Assembly: GCF_035222485.1 (NCBI RefSeq)
Contig: NC_085923.1
Span: 2,728,001 to 2,792,000, forward strand
Length of the DNA: 64,000 nucleotides
Direction of reading: 5' to 3'
Origin: Podospora pseudoanserina
Lineage: Eukaryota > Ascomycota > Sordariomycetes > Sordariales > Podosporaceae
In this document: positions 21,842-33,739 of the stretch, one piece after another
Layout of the letters: the number at the start of each line of letters is the position of its first letter
How positions within the stretch are numbered: position 1 is the stretch's first letter
Position numbers and translations under genes: made by a program
The notes under the pieces: model-generated
The model's database searches: none
Told to the model about the DNA's origin: nothing
What the model saw: only the letters and a program-made list of their open reading frames with translations

Positions 21842-23435
21842 TGCAGTTCCTGACAGCCTAGGTGCAGTAACTGTTAGTCTCAGTACCAACACATATGAGG
21901 ATTACTGTCCAGAGGTAAAATAGGAGTGTTGGTGAGGTAGCAACTTGAAAAAGGTGGGAATGGATAAGAGGTGCTGTTCTCGGAAGAAATAGTCCTGGGA
22001 CTTGCAAAAGAGAACTGGTAGCTTACCTGAACTGTGAAACGTAGGTATGTGTTCGATACTCTAGAAGGTTTGAGATGGATGGGGTTCTGCCGAGCTGTTC
22101 CCCTAGGCATTCTCAGGGCAAGCATTAGTTTAAATAGCTAGGTAAAGTATAGATTGGAGAAAAGCACTTTTTCCAACACTGACCACGCAACTGGAAGCAT
22201 CATTGATGAATAAGGAAAACTGTCATATCGGTTCGGTGAGAAAAAAACTCGAGACGAGAACGACTGTCAGGTATGCTTGAGCTCGGGAAAAGCTACGTCG
22301 CCCAATCGAACGACCAGGTCCCCCTCCTTCAGGACATCGTGATTTTGCCAATCTCATAAGTCCCCAAAAAATTTTGTTCTAAAAGATTATCCATGATCTC
22401 TTCGAGTTAGCTCGCAGCAAGGCTTTCTCTTCTTTCGGCGTACTGATCAAGACGTAATGGGTGCCAATGGCTGGGTGGGGCTAAGTATGCCTGTTCTGAG
22501 CTCCTCCACTTGCCATTTCCATCTACCAAGGGTGGCAATTGTAAAACTGCAAAATGTTGGCAGGATGATCAGGCTCTCCAACTCCCAATATTCGCACTTA
22601 ACTTAAATGTATTTGGTGCGGTTCTCCGGTGAAAGATTGAGCTTTGATAGATGCTCCTCGAGTTGTATATGTCGGGTTTCGTGTGGTGAAATGGCCTCTT
22701 TTCCTAGGCAAATGACAATGCTCGTGACTTGGAAAGACAGGTACTTGGTTACCTACCTAAACCATAGGAGTTAGGGGAATAACCGAACATCCATGCTGAT
22801 ATAGACCAATATCATTAGTGTCGATGTTGAAGACAACCATCTCCTACACTCTAGTGATGATGATGCCCAATGTCCCCAGTTAACTGCAAAAATAAAACTA
22901 AAGAAAGACTTCTACGGACCTTAACCATTATTGCTCTAGATACCCCATCAAGATCAAACCAGAAAGGTAGAGAATGACGAGGGAGCTATCTGGGTACATT
23001 GAGGTTTGGAAAGTTAATGTCAATTCGGCCCCTGTCCTGGAAATCCTGTGATTACACCATGAAGCATGAGACGGAATCCGTATGCATTAGCACCCACCAG
23101 CCGGTTCTTTTCCATTTAAACTCCTGTCGCCATGCGAGCAGTCGCCAGACTATGCCTCAGTACTTATGAGGCCTCTTTCCATTATCTATCGGTTCTCTCA
23201 TGCTAACCGTCGAGATATTCCTGGCGGTCAAGCCGAGTCTTAATTGATCGGCTGTTCATATAAGCTCGGTTTCCCCCGAGTTTGCAACCTTCTATTCAAC
23301 CACCCCCAACCCACTCGCATCACCCACCATCCCGTTACCCCACGGCACCTCCTCGGGTAGCAACGCCTCTCTGCACTTGGTGCCCAAGCCAGGCCGTTTC
23401 AATTGCCCAGCATACGCCACAAACTCAACGCTGAC
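21842..23435. promoter_or_regulatory. Divergent spacer of cassette M2/R2
   Basis: About 1.6 kb with no supportable ORF. It contains GGTACTTGGTTACCTACCTAAACC at about 22740-22763, which carries an inverted pair of the recurrent ACCTACC element. The last 150 bases before R2 are C-rich. Confidence 0.4.
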
Positions 23436-24800
23436 ATGACACCATCCCACCAGCTAGGCTGTTGGCAACCTGAACCTGACGGAGAGGAAGAGAGGGAGGA
23501 TGTTCAAATGGTCGATGGGAACAACCTTGGCTCGAATTATGGGGGCGCACTCAACTATAAAGGGGGTCTCTACAGTGGGTTTCCAGCTGCTCCGAACAGC
23601 CAAGGGAATCAGGGAAACACCGGCTATGGCGGACGGCAGCAATTCGACACCTTCATCACGACACCTGCTGCACCAGGCCTTTCACACCCATCGCCAATGG
23701 TTCTTGGCGGTCGCTGTCCCGTCTACCCAGATCTCCATGTCAGTGGTATCACACTTGCCCTCCGCGACCACAGCCACAGCCACCCTCATGGTAGTCAGCG
23801 GATCTTGCAGTCTCAATTCAGCGCTGAGATTCCATCCCCATTCGAGACAAACCAGCAAAGTGGCCAGCCTATCTCACACCAGCCACATGAGTTCCATGCC
23901 GCCACCATCATCAGCGGTGACAAGAGACACCACATCACAGCATGTGCAAGCCGTCCGGGTCTCTGCTACATGAGCGCCGCTATGGCTCGATCCCTTCAAC
24001 TTGGATTTTTTCCAATTCCATCAAAGATGCAAAAGCCAATGTTCACTCTGATTGGACTCGTGACGCCGACTCATTATTGTTCTTTCCGTTGCGATATCGA
24101 GGGTTTGCGTGTCGAGGGCCGGGAATTGCATGTGTCGCTCGTCGAATCAGATGATCCCAAACTCTTCGCATACCTGCATCTCAGCGCGAAGTTTCTCGAC
24201 AGTCTGCGCGTGCAGTCGCCCTGCGAACCAGGCCGATTGCATGCGGTTCATCACCATCACAGGCGCCGTCGAAGCGAGTTAGCCGCCTCTCCCAGCTATG
24301 CAGGTTTCCCGGCTGGTGTCCCCCGCCCCATGGTGTTCCAGGCCGCAGCACCACAAGCGCAAGCAACTGTCGACCTGAGGAGCATGCATTTGCCTGTTCC
24401 CAACTTTCCGCTCGGAGGGGGTTCGTTAGGCTTCGCCGGCACCCCTACCACAGTCAGCTCTGGCTTGTTCTCGACAAACATCGCCGGTCCAACTCCTGGT
24501 ACCAGCTTTGGTGCGTCGGATCTATTTGACCTTGAAGGGACTTCTTCCGCTTCGGTCGACGCTCACTATGAGCGCTCTTCTGGTATCTCGTGCTGTGATG
24601 AGGAAGCAAACATGTAAGTTGTGGGACAGGGTGGATGGGCAAGAAGGGGCGCGTTACTTGGGATTTCTTTTGATGAGATGACTGTAATGAAATTTCATGA
24701 AATTTTCTTGTGTTATTCAAGCACCCAGATTGTTACCATGCGCCTCACGTTTCCGCAGACAAGGCCACAAAGAACGGTTGAACCTGCGTTTGAGCCATAG
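23436..24800 (+). CDS. R2: retropepsin-like-fold protein with His/Gln/Gly-rich flanks
   Basis: The main exon from the ATG at 23436 encodes 393 residues if read to the stop at 24617. That stop lies inside a strong donor (AT|GTAAGT at 24614). Splicing to the acceptor TTATTCAAG at 24721 replaces it with a short last exon (24722-24800) and gives 418 residues; I prefer this form because R3 uses the same kind of donor. The shared domain is at about 167-259: ITACASRPGLCYMSAAMARSLQL, strand THYCSFRCDIEGL, strand ELHVSLVE and FAYLHLSAKFLDSL. No Asp occupies the catalytic position. Upstream is a Gly/Asn/His-rich region and downstream a Pro/Gly/Ser-rich one. Function unknown. Confidence 0.68.
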
Positions 24801-27800
24801 TTTTGCTGTCGCTTTTCCGATACGTTCTCCGAGCGGAGGTCAATAAGATAGAACTTAGCTAGGTATTTTAGTTTTGTAAATGTGACTTCTCTTGTTTTTC
24901 ACCGTTCTACCACGCATCTTGTGCCTCCAAACTTGACAACCTCGGAACCCCACCAACCGAGAATCAGCGAACGTATGGGTGAGAACTGCTGCCCAAAGTT
25001 GTAAGGTGCCACTAACATTGCTGTTGGCGTACCCATCTCAAGGGGTCCATGAGGGAGGGGGGGGCGCGGGGGCAAAGCAGCGCCCTCCAAGGCCTGGCCA
25101 AGGGCGCCACAGGGTAACGAGCAACTCGAACGTCATCTACGCGCCTAGCGGAGTGTTCCTATTTGGCGGGGTGCTTCTTGCTCCAACGTTAGCCATCACC
25201 ATCTCACAAGAATTGCCAAGCCAGCATCATTTGCGGCAGTTATCACCAGCGGGTGGGTATCTATATCGAAGGGCTGCCACGGGGCGTTCCTTCTCTGCCT
25301 CTGGATCGCCCATGGTAGGCAGACGAAACTCGAGAGACTGAGTTTAGACGACGAGAATCCACAAAGTCAGATTAACTCTGCACCACCCTTCGGCATTGGG
25401 TCGGGTACTTATGACGTCTGTCTCACAACAGCAAGCGCCTTCCCGGCCGAGGTCAGCTCCCGAGCTAAGGTAGGTAGCTCGAAAAAAAAATGGAGAGATG
25501 CCACTTGACCTAGGTCCAACTGTGGCAGTGGCAGTCGGATGGGTTGATGCGGTGTTGTGGAGAGCCAACTTCCTTGCCGTCCGCAGCTGTGACAGTGCCC
25601 GGCCGAGCCTTCCCTCATTTGACCTGCCACCATCCCCGTTCTCGCACCTCTCCACACTCCCGTCACTCTGCGCTTCAACCCTTCCTTTGACCTTCCGACC
25701 CCCGGCCCACACGAGGTCTACAAGTCTGCCAGGCCTTCCAATTTCGTTGATGGCACAAACAATACCACGCAGTGTACTGAGTAGCTTCGTTCTGCTCTGC
25801 CTTCCCCCATCTGAGGGGGACCTTGGGAAGTCAGACCTTCCCGACGGATGGGTGCCACTCATGCCATGAGTACCTCGCGTCAGCACCTGACCTGTTCTTG
25901 CCTTCCGCACCAAACTCGCGCGAAACCTTGTGCTCGTGCTGTCCCGTAGCCTGGAACTTGCACGATGGGCACTGCTGTCAGAGGCGGGTCCTTCCATCTC
26001 CTCCAACCGGTCTCGACCACCCCCTTCCATATGAGTGTGCAAGGAAGAGGTTGGCTCCACTCTCCGCCGAGTATAACCCCCCCCTGGATTGCAATTTATT
26101 TCCATTTGCATCTCAATCGTCAACAAGTTGCCGAATAAGGTATGCATGTCTCAAACGCGCGTGTTGTCTCACGAGTGACAAAGCAGACACAGGTTGCGAC
26201 CGCAGTAAAACATGATGAGGCATGGTATTATAACGTCGGGGTGGCACAGAAGCAACCGGTGCCTGACCAGAGAGTTTGTTGACAAAGAGTGCGGAGACTG
26301 GGTTCGAGTCCCAAGAATAATGATAACTTACCTATTCTACTTCCGATGACAGCGGTCAGGACAGACGATTACTCCGTTCACATGACATCAAGATATGAGC
26401 TGTCAGATGGTCCAAGAGAACATGTCATTGTGTACACAGGAGCTATATCATTCTCGCCCTTATAAATCGCGGAGGAAAAATTGCTTTGACCTTCTGAAGC
26501 AAGAAGATTACTAGCGCTCCAACCAAGGTGGTGTAGCAAACTGGATTTATGGGAGCAGAAGAATACCTAACCACCGATTTTGAATATACCTTCAGGCATG
26601 CTACATGTTGTTCCACGGTCGGAATAATTCGAATCTGTATGGCAAACAGTAACATGGATTTCCCCGATCAATAGCTTTCAATAACGGAAAATAAGAAGGC
26701 TTGTAAGAGATGGATTCTCCACCGGCTTCCCGACAGTAATGGCGGGAGGCCAAGGCGTCCAGTCGGCCCAAAGCCAGACCACCCTCTGGCAGATCGAGCA
26801 GCATGCCATCCGAACTTTCAGTATCCCCACCCACCATGGAGGTTTCCCCTCACTGTTGGTGGTCCCGTTCGAAGTGTATTTCTTGATAAGCATTTCGAGA
26901 TCGGGTGGATCACGGCCGGCATGGCTGGCAAGAACCAGGAACGGAAACGGGATTATCCTCCCTTCCTACACCCCAAGAGACAAAATACTCCCCAGGAGAT
27001 GGTACGCAAGGTAGCTTATGTCTCAAGCATCAGCACTGCTGGCCACCGCCACCGGGAGTACAGCAACGGTTGATGAGCTGCATGGAAGCCTTAGTCGAGT
27101 GACTCAGGAACACCCACCTATTGCAAGTCAAGCCTAGAATATGCCTTCCCATCATGTATCACATTATCTCATCTTCTGTGCTTGTCCTCCAAAACTGAGT
27201 CCCATTGGAACCAACATCGCCACACGCTCTCCTCTTTCCCAGAGCATGGCACCTTGTGACAGCGTCTCTCCTTCTCCAGACCTCACCTATTTTTGTCTAG
27301 AACGCCTCGCGCTAACATGTTCTCTCACCGCACCTGAAGACACGTCGCCTTTCACCGTGCCATAAATCGTGCAAAATCACAATCGCTGAGTCCTTACAGG
27401 TACGTTATAGCGCGCTCGTTGCCGGGCGTAGGCATCTTCTCCATACAGTTCGACACCCCCCAAGGCCTGCCAAGTAATCGTTGCACATAGGCAAGTATAT
27501 TCCACGATTACTGAAAACGACAGAGAAACTTTGCGCACTAAAGAGTGGGAGTTGGAGATTGAGATGAGCATGGAAAACACTACTGCTATGCATGTCTCAT
27601 CTGCATGCAACATGAAGAAGAGGCGATACGAGACTTCATATGGTATTTCACCTACAGAGTAAGCGGGGCGAGAGAAAGAATCTGAACAGTCCGAAGAACT
27701 CAGATTCGTTGGATTCTTGTCTTGGAACTGCCTGTCACGGTTATCGGCAACATGCCGTGGCAGGAGAAGCAATAACACCGAACTGCCTTGCGGGATGGCA

Positions 27801-28968
27801 CTGAAGAGAACGCCCGACTAGAAGTTGCAATGAAGGCCCCAAAAGTATGATGTGTCATGTAGGTCAAGTTGAAACAAAAGTTGGGAAACCTTGGTACAGC
27901 GACTCCTCGGTTGGGCGGCAAGCATGGACAATATCACCATCTCTCCTTCGCCATCATCATCCGCTCGCGGGAACGGGAAAACAAAGACGCCTTTGGTATT
28001 GCCTTGCTAGGTGGTAGTCGTGTCTCATCAAATCGTCACCTCTTGTCTCCAACATCATTACCCACGCCTCGAGACCTGGGCCGCCTTCAAACCTTACCCA
28101 CCGGTGTAACACCCATCGCGGCATCTGAACTCAAAAGAGCGGGGGTCACATGGCCAGGTCCAGACCGAACAATAATCTCTTTACTTAGCCGTGTGCCATG
28201 AGGATGATCTTTCCTGATTCAAGTAGCTGTTCCGACTTCGTCGCGTCGTGTGGTGTTCGTGGGATGATACTATGTTGATACTAAGCTCACCGAACACTCT
28301 CGGAACAATCTCCCAACGCACCATCGTGAACCAACGAACCATCATGAACCAACACAGCTAACGCAACAAGTACGCGCGCAAAAATAAGGCATGGAGATAA
28401 TCTGGCTCTTTTACTGTTACGTATAAAGTGCTCAGCTTAAGCCCGATAAAGCAAAAGAAAATGTACCAGCAAGGGTCCTTGCTCAACGTCTTGGACCCTG
28501 GTAGGCCCAAGGGAGCACCATCACACCAGCCAGGCAATGGCTCAGATCACTGTTTATTCTCCGATTTCCCCGACCCTCCCGTCGCCCCAAAGTTTGCTAG
28601 TGTGTCATGTCACTAGCTTTATACCTGAGAGGTGGCTGTTCATAAGCCAGTTTCACGATTTGCCTCCAACCTTTCCAAAACCTTTTATCCATCACCCACC
28701 TACCTAATCAGAGATACCATACATTCCTTTCTTTCAGATGTAGCCATCGCTTGCTAATCGAAGCAGAACAACATTTTCCAAGCGACAGATATACTATTCA
28801 GTTGAAGGTACTAGTAACGCAATCAGAACGCAGCTGAACTAGGTAGGTAGGTACGAGATGGGAAGTTGAGCTAAACGAGGCAAGTAGGTGCAGAGGGTGG
28901 TAAGTTGGATGAAAGACAGACAGCAAAACATCCTCATCGCCATCCAAACTCCTCTCCTTCCCTGTTTT
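24801..28968. other. Long spacer between R2 and M3 region
   Basis: About 4.2 kb. The part 24900-26150 is GC-richer and carries long overlapping ORFs on both strands, including a 267-codon minus ORF at 25344-26147, with low-complexity translations that match no family I know. A tRNA-like promoter pair is at 26235-26320. A short frame at 26739-27014 includes LLVVPFEVYFLI, vaguely like an R-domain strand. I do not call a gene. Confidence 0.4.
26235..26320 (+). other. tRNA-like element with polymerase III A and B boxes
   Basis: TGGCACAGAAG at 26242-26252 fits the A-box consensus TRGYNNARNNG and GGTTCGAGTCC at 26301-26311 fits the B-box GGTTCGANTCC exactly. Start-to-start distance is 59, as in a tRNA with a long variable arm. 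The flanking acceptor halves (GTCGGGG and GAATAAT) do not pair, so it is not a working tRNA. It could be a tRNA pseudogene, a SINE head, or chance. Confidence 0.3.
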
Positions 28969-29163
28969 TTATTGCTTTTCCCCCCTGTGTATGAGCGAGC
29001 ATTGTTTTGGGTGACGGAGTGGCAAAATAAAGAGAATGGCAGCCGTCATAAGACCGCTAACAAATGAGATGATGAAAACCAGCAACCTTTGACCGACTAA
29101 AGCACCAATGGACGCAAGAATACAATAGAAGATCCAACAGATACCCCATAGCCAACACGACAT
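28969..29163 (-). CDS. Possible small two-TM hydrophobic protein downstream of M3
   Basis: 64 residues dominated by two hydrophobic stretches (WLWGICWIFYCILASIGALV and LLVFIISFVSGLMTAAILFI), ending in a basic tail. It lies 117 bases beyond the stop of M3 on the same strand but in another frame. It could be a small membrane protein gene or an alternative last exon of M3. M5 also has a TM-coding stretch just past its stop, which is why I list it. Short length makes chance possible. Confidence 0.3.
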   Translation of the reverse strand: MSCWLWGICWIFYCILASIGALVGQRLLVFIISFVSGLMTAAILFILPLRHPKQCSLIHRGEKQ

Positions 29164-29279
29164 AGCCCGAAAGTATAACCGAGCTCATCCGACAAGCCGC
29201 ACTTAGTTCGTTCTACGAATATCTATCCTTCACAGCTCCTACGCAGCAATTATTTCATCGCTTCCTGCTCCTCACCCTT

Positions 29280-30104
29280 TTAGAGAAAGGAGTCTTCAAC
29301 AGGAGCCCAGATCCTCGTCTTCGTCGTCTCATCCTCTTTATAATGACGTTCCACGTCGCGATCCCACTTCCATTCACCCAGTTTTCTCCTTTTCCCATTC
29401 TCGTCTTCTTTGACGAAGGGGGCAAGAAAAGGAGCAAAGACTCGGGTGTCACCGGTTCGGTGGTATTCTTCGATGGCCTTGTGATTCAGCTCTGCTTGTT
29501 CTTGGAGAAGCTTCCGCTGCCGTTCGCGTATAATTGCGGTGCTCAATGGCTCGGGAGACGTTTCTCGTGGGCGTTTCTGAGAGGTAGCTAGACTGGTGTG
29601 GGCTAAAGAGAAATCTGAAGCCAGACGAGAATTAGAAGTTGAACAGATTGAAGCCGATGATGGTGGTCTAGATGAGGCCCCAGAAGTAGGTGAAGTATCA
29701 GCTGGTATGCTGGATCTGGCATTGGAGTTGGACGTATCGCTACACGTGTTGGTGTTGGTATTCGTGTTGGACGGTGATGTTGCTCTGTTTCGAGCACTCA
29801 GAATATCACGGTGTTGTTGTGTCGTACGAGATCGAAGTTCGTAACGGTTCGGTGTTAGGAAGGTTGGCCCGTTCTCAGCACGAGAACTTCGTGTATGAAG
29901 TGGGTATGATACTGGTTCCTCATCAGTGGCCGAGTCCAGCCATGAGAATGCGCATATATCCGAATTGGTGGTTAAGGAGTGCACAGTCGACTTCCCGGTC
30001 CCTTGGCCATTGTGTTTGGGGCGCCTTTTGAACGGTGTATTCAGCACTCGCGATCTCAAATAGCGAGGGGTTTTCCGGGCTCGGGTGTTGCTAGAACTAG
30101 GCAT
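29280..30104 (-). CDS. M3: lineage-specific protein carrying both the TGD-helix and WW-like motifs
   Basis: 274 residues, single exon. The N-terminal 100 residues are basic (KTPRYLRSRVLNTPFKRRPK) with a Y-x-LRSRT motif also seen in M5 (YSLRRRT). A long Ser/Thr/Asn-rich stretch follows (about 110-175). The conserved end starts at about 180: a charged helix RERQRKLLQEQAELNHKAIE, then EYHRTGDTRVFAPFLAPFV, then GEWKWDRDVERHYKEDETT and a final WAPVEDSFL. The whole conserved end aligns with M5, its helix-TGD part with M4/M6/M7, and its W-W-ER-T part with M1/M2. This gene and M5 therefore join all the minus-strand genes into one superfamily. Head-to-head with R3 at 2.0 kb. Function unknown; basic N-terminus suggests nucleus. 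Confidence 0.75.
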   Translation of the reverse strand: MPSSSNTRARKTPRYLRSRVLNTPFKRRPKHNGQGTGKSTVHSLTTNSDICAFSWLDSATDEEPVSYPLHTRSSRAENGPTFLTPNRYELRSRTTQQHRDILSARNRATSPSNTNTNTNTCSDTSNSNARSSIPADTSPTSGASSRPPSSASICSTSNSRLASDFSLAHTSLATSQKRPRETSPEPLSTAIIRERQRKLLQEQAELNHKAIEEYHRTGDTRVFAPFLAPFVKEDENGKRRKLGEWKWDRDVERHYKEDETTKTRIWAPVEDSFL

Positions 30105-32137
30105 ACTGTGACAATGGGTGTATAGGCAGTCAATTGAAGACGAAGAGCTTATTCGGCCCGCTAAGCACGCTAGAACAGCTCGAAGAGACCTCTAGCAAAA
30201 CAGAACCCAGAGTTCTCTGTTGAGGAGCGGGGGAAGAATTGAGAGTTATGGGTTGACCAGAATCCAAGTGCCGTCCAACTGCAGGTTGGCAGCTCAGGTA
30301 GCCCACCGCCGCAAGGTTTCAGAGAAGGACGCTCTAGAAAATGATTGGGGTCAAGTGCATGAGCTAAGTGAAAAGCGCGTTTGGTGACTGGAAGGTGCGT
30401 AAGAGCGCAGTAATGCTACATCAGGCTGGGAGCCTTGTCGGGAGGGTCGGGTGCGAGAGAGACGTTGATGTCGACGGGTGAAAACCGGATCCGATCAGGG
30501 CCATCAGCCATCTAAATCATCAAGACGCTCTCTATGTCTATGTTGACGTTGTATTATTTTTGACCCCATATTCGTGCTAAGTTCAGAGGCCATCTTAACC
30601 GATGATTTCCGATCCGAATGTAGCCATGACGATACTGGAAGATGATCAAGGCAACTCCAGCAGTAAGTCATAGTCCTCTGGGCCGTGCCCCGAAACAGTG
30701 ACAATAATGTGCCGAAAGGTTTAAAGCCCCCTACAATTGCGGCCCAGGCCGACCTCCTAAAGGTGATCCTTTGAGCTGGAAGGTAGGTGGTGGCTTCAAC
30801 TAAATCCAATAAATCGTCCCAATCCAGGTGATGGAGGGGTGGGGTAGGTGCGGCTCGAGGGGCTTGTAACTGAGCGCCTAGAGCTATCTTCCAAAGTTGC
30901 TTCGTGTTTCCAAGTGATGGAGGCTCAATGATGTGATGCGGCACGATCGACTGGTGCTGGCTCAGAGGCTACAGCCCTTCAATAGGGAAACCAGGCTGGG
31001 CACGCTCTTGCCGTTCGTTCAGGGTCGGTCAGTCGGTAGTAAGCTCCCCCTCCCGCGCCTTCAGCTGCGTCCCAAACTTCCCCTCTTCATTTTTCTCGAT
31101 CAACGAGACCGATTTCTTGACCATCACCACCAGAGGTCCTCAAGCAAAAGGAATTCCAACTTTCATTAAGAGGCCGCGTCATCTCAACCGTTACTGTTCA
31201 CCTCTTTGGAATTTCCAAACCTATAAGGACGCCCCTCCTTAACGCATGATCCGATCTTTTTGCCCGCCCGCCTTGTCCCGTTCTGCACTCAGCTTGGCCC
31301 CTCCATAGTTGGGAGCCTGGTGAGCCTCACTCGCCTTGCCAACAGAGAAATCCCTTTTGGACCAACCTTGCTTGACACGACTCAAGTTTCAGGGATTAGG
31401 GAATTTACATTTCGCCTCAGACCTGACCTGTGTCGGTGGACGGAGTTGGACCGGATGGGACTCGTTCTGCGAGTATATGGACGCTCAGCTGAGGTCCACG
31501 GGGAGAAGCTGAGCCATCGTCGCCTTGATGGGGCGCGGACGCTGTGATTTCCATACATCTCCGAAGGCCCTGTCTGCCCTGGGGTCTGCCATTCCCGGAG
31601 TCGTTCCCCGCCCCTCCCCTCAACTTCCGCCATTAGCCCCGGACTATATGTCTCGATGGCGCAGTTCCTGCACCGTGAGTGAACATCCTACTCTTATTGA
31701 CCCATGCTGCCAGGTCCGCTTGCTTATACCACCATCGGGACACCCAGCCACGACAACCTTTCTTGGTCCTAGGAAACCTTGACCTCTGCGTCTTCCATCA
31801 ACTTTGATCTCCCATCCCAACTCGACCACTCTGATTGGGCCATAGACCCTGCAGTGCGTCTGTAAGTTAATAAGAGCTCCTCCTGGTGTAAGCGTGCCGA
31901 AGCAGACCCGAGGGACACAGACTGACGAACTGGTGATCAACAATAGCAAGACGGTGACGAGAAATAAGCCTGTTTCCCGCGCCAACGATACCCCTTTGTC
32001 CATTCCTACCCCATCCACCCACTCTATCATCGTGGGCAGACCACATCACCACCCCTCCAACAAACCACATCGCAATACCGAAGGTCACATTGCTGGTTCC
32101 AACACACAACAAATCGGTAACATCCGTTGACTGAACG
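30105..32137. promoter_or_regulatory. Divergent spacer of cassette M3/R3
   Basis: About 2.0 kb. A 146-codon minus ORF (30504-30944) and several plus ORFs near 31260-31780 are present, but their translations show no recognisable family or cassette motif. No gene called. Confidence 0.4.
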
Positions 32138-33739
32138 ATGTTCGAGATCTGCGGTTCAAACGGCGACTTCGTGGTTCCAGAAGGAAGCGAGGACCCCGTC
32201 AATCCTTCAACTTATCGCCCCCCTGGTAACAACGCATTAGGTCGATCTGAACCTCGAGGATCGAACCGTCAATTCCGTGGACACGGGGGATTAGCCATGA
32301 GTCAATACAGTGAAAGAATTGCACGATCCAGGCTCAATAACTCCAGAGCACATCCGTATGCACCAGAACAACGTTTCCGTGTGTCAACTCCGGGCGCGCC
32401 TTTCTCCCCTTACAGACACATCGTCCAACGATCCAACGTGGATACCGCCGCTTCTATTGGGCCTCAGCCGGCAGCGCTCAATCTCCACATACACCCTGCC
32501 GTTCCGAAACGAAGATGGGCGGCGTGGAGCGAAAGAAGGTTGCTTGGAAACTCCCTCATCCGGGACGAACGCCCGAAAGCCGTGACCGCTCTTTCCGCCA
32601 GCAACGACAAGTTGCCCTTCCTTGCCTTTTTTGATCCCGACATCTCGTGCTCAGTCATAAGATCATCCGCAGTCGAAGTGTTGGGGCTTCGACCCATGAA
32701 AGCGCCAAAAGGAACCGGAGGGGCTGTGATTTGTTCAAGATGGGGTGTTGTCAACTCAGCAAAGTTCGTTCAAGTGGTAATCGAGAGCCTGAACCGAGGT
32801 AAGGCCGAGGTATGCGTTGGTAAGATCTGGGTGTTGGATGATGAGAAGAACCTTGACGACGAGAACGACGAGAATGATGGTTTTGGAGCAGCCATGATCC
32901 TGCGTGCAGATATCTTCAGTGCGGATCAGCCGGGGCTGGATAAGGGCTCAGGCCAAGCTCCTCAAACGAACCCATCCCGACTATATCCTCGACAGCACCC
33001 CCAATTCAGGCTTACGCCGCCCAGCTCGTCTCGAGTGAGTTCAGGAACGGGTGGCGTCACGGCGTCGGTGCTGCACACTCCGGCAACCTCGGTTCATTTT
33101 GCGACTTCATGTAAGTTGGTCTTTTCTGGAAGAAGTCATGTCTGGCAGCGCGATGTCCGGGTTGTTACGGCCCCATCAGTGAAGTGCCGCCCACGAGCTG
33201 TGTCCCGAGTGGAACACACGGCTACCTCGATATGGGTTCGGCCGCATCATCTGTAATAATCAGCGTAAAGATTAGTACTAATCATGGGGAAATCGGTAGC
33301 TCCCGCGGACGATACGAGGCACCAAACTGTCGATCAGCAACAAACCCAAACTCAGCATGCAGGCGCCTTCCAGGCCCAATCGCAACTGCAGACTCCCCAT
33401 GTCCAGCTCGAGCATTGGAACCAACAGGCGCATTCTCAACTCAGCGCACGACAACACCACCAAATTCGAAGGTACCCCAACCGTCACCCTCAACAACTCA
33501 ATGAGCAGCGGCAACAGCGGCAGCCAGACACCTTTATGTATGCCAATGGTGGCTACCTCGCTACGCCGTCGGCTACAGGCACCCAAAGCCTGTACAGTCA
33601 TTCTGCGCCATCTTATAGCCCAATCCGAATGAACTTGACGCAAGAGCTTCCATGGACGCCTTTAGACAGCTCACCCGGCCCGGACTTCTTGGGTGGCGGC
33701 GTGGGCCACAGGGAAACTACCCGGGACATCACTAGATGA
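32138..33739 (+). CDS. R3: retropepsin-like-fold protein with Gln-rich C-terminal exon
   Basis: Two exons, 32138-33110 and 33300-33739, 470 residues. The intron is well supported: donor T|GTAAGT at 33111, perfect TACTAAT branch site at about 33276, acceptor GGTAG at 33299, phase 1 preserved. Without splicing the frame would end 49 codons later in unrelated sequence. The shared domain is at 158-262: LPFLAFFDPDISCSVIRSSA, VEVLGL, strand AKFVQVVIESL, strand VCVGKIWVLDDE, an acidic insert (NLDDENDENDG), and AAMILRADIF. An Asp pair (FDPD) stands where retropepsins have DTG, but the triad itself is absent. Exon 2 is Gln/His-rich (QQQTQTQHAGAFQAQSQLQ). Function unknown. Confidence 0.75.

Noticed and set aside
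25344-26147. 267-codon minus-strand ORF
   Set aside because: GC-rich low-complexity translation, overlapping ORFs of similar length on the plus strand, no motif or M-family signature. Probably an open frame by composition.
30504-30944. 146-codon minus ORF in the M3/R3 spacer as an extra M gene
   Set aside because: No TGD-helix or W-W-ER motif and no intron at the family position.
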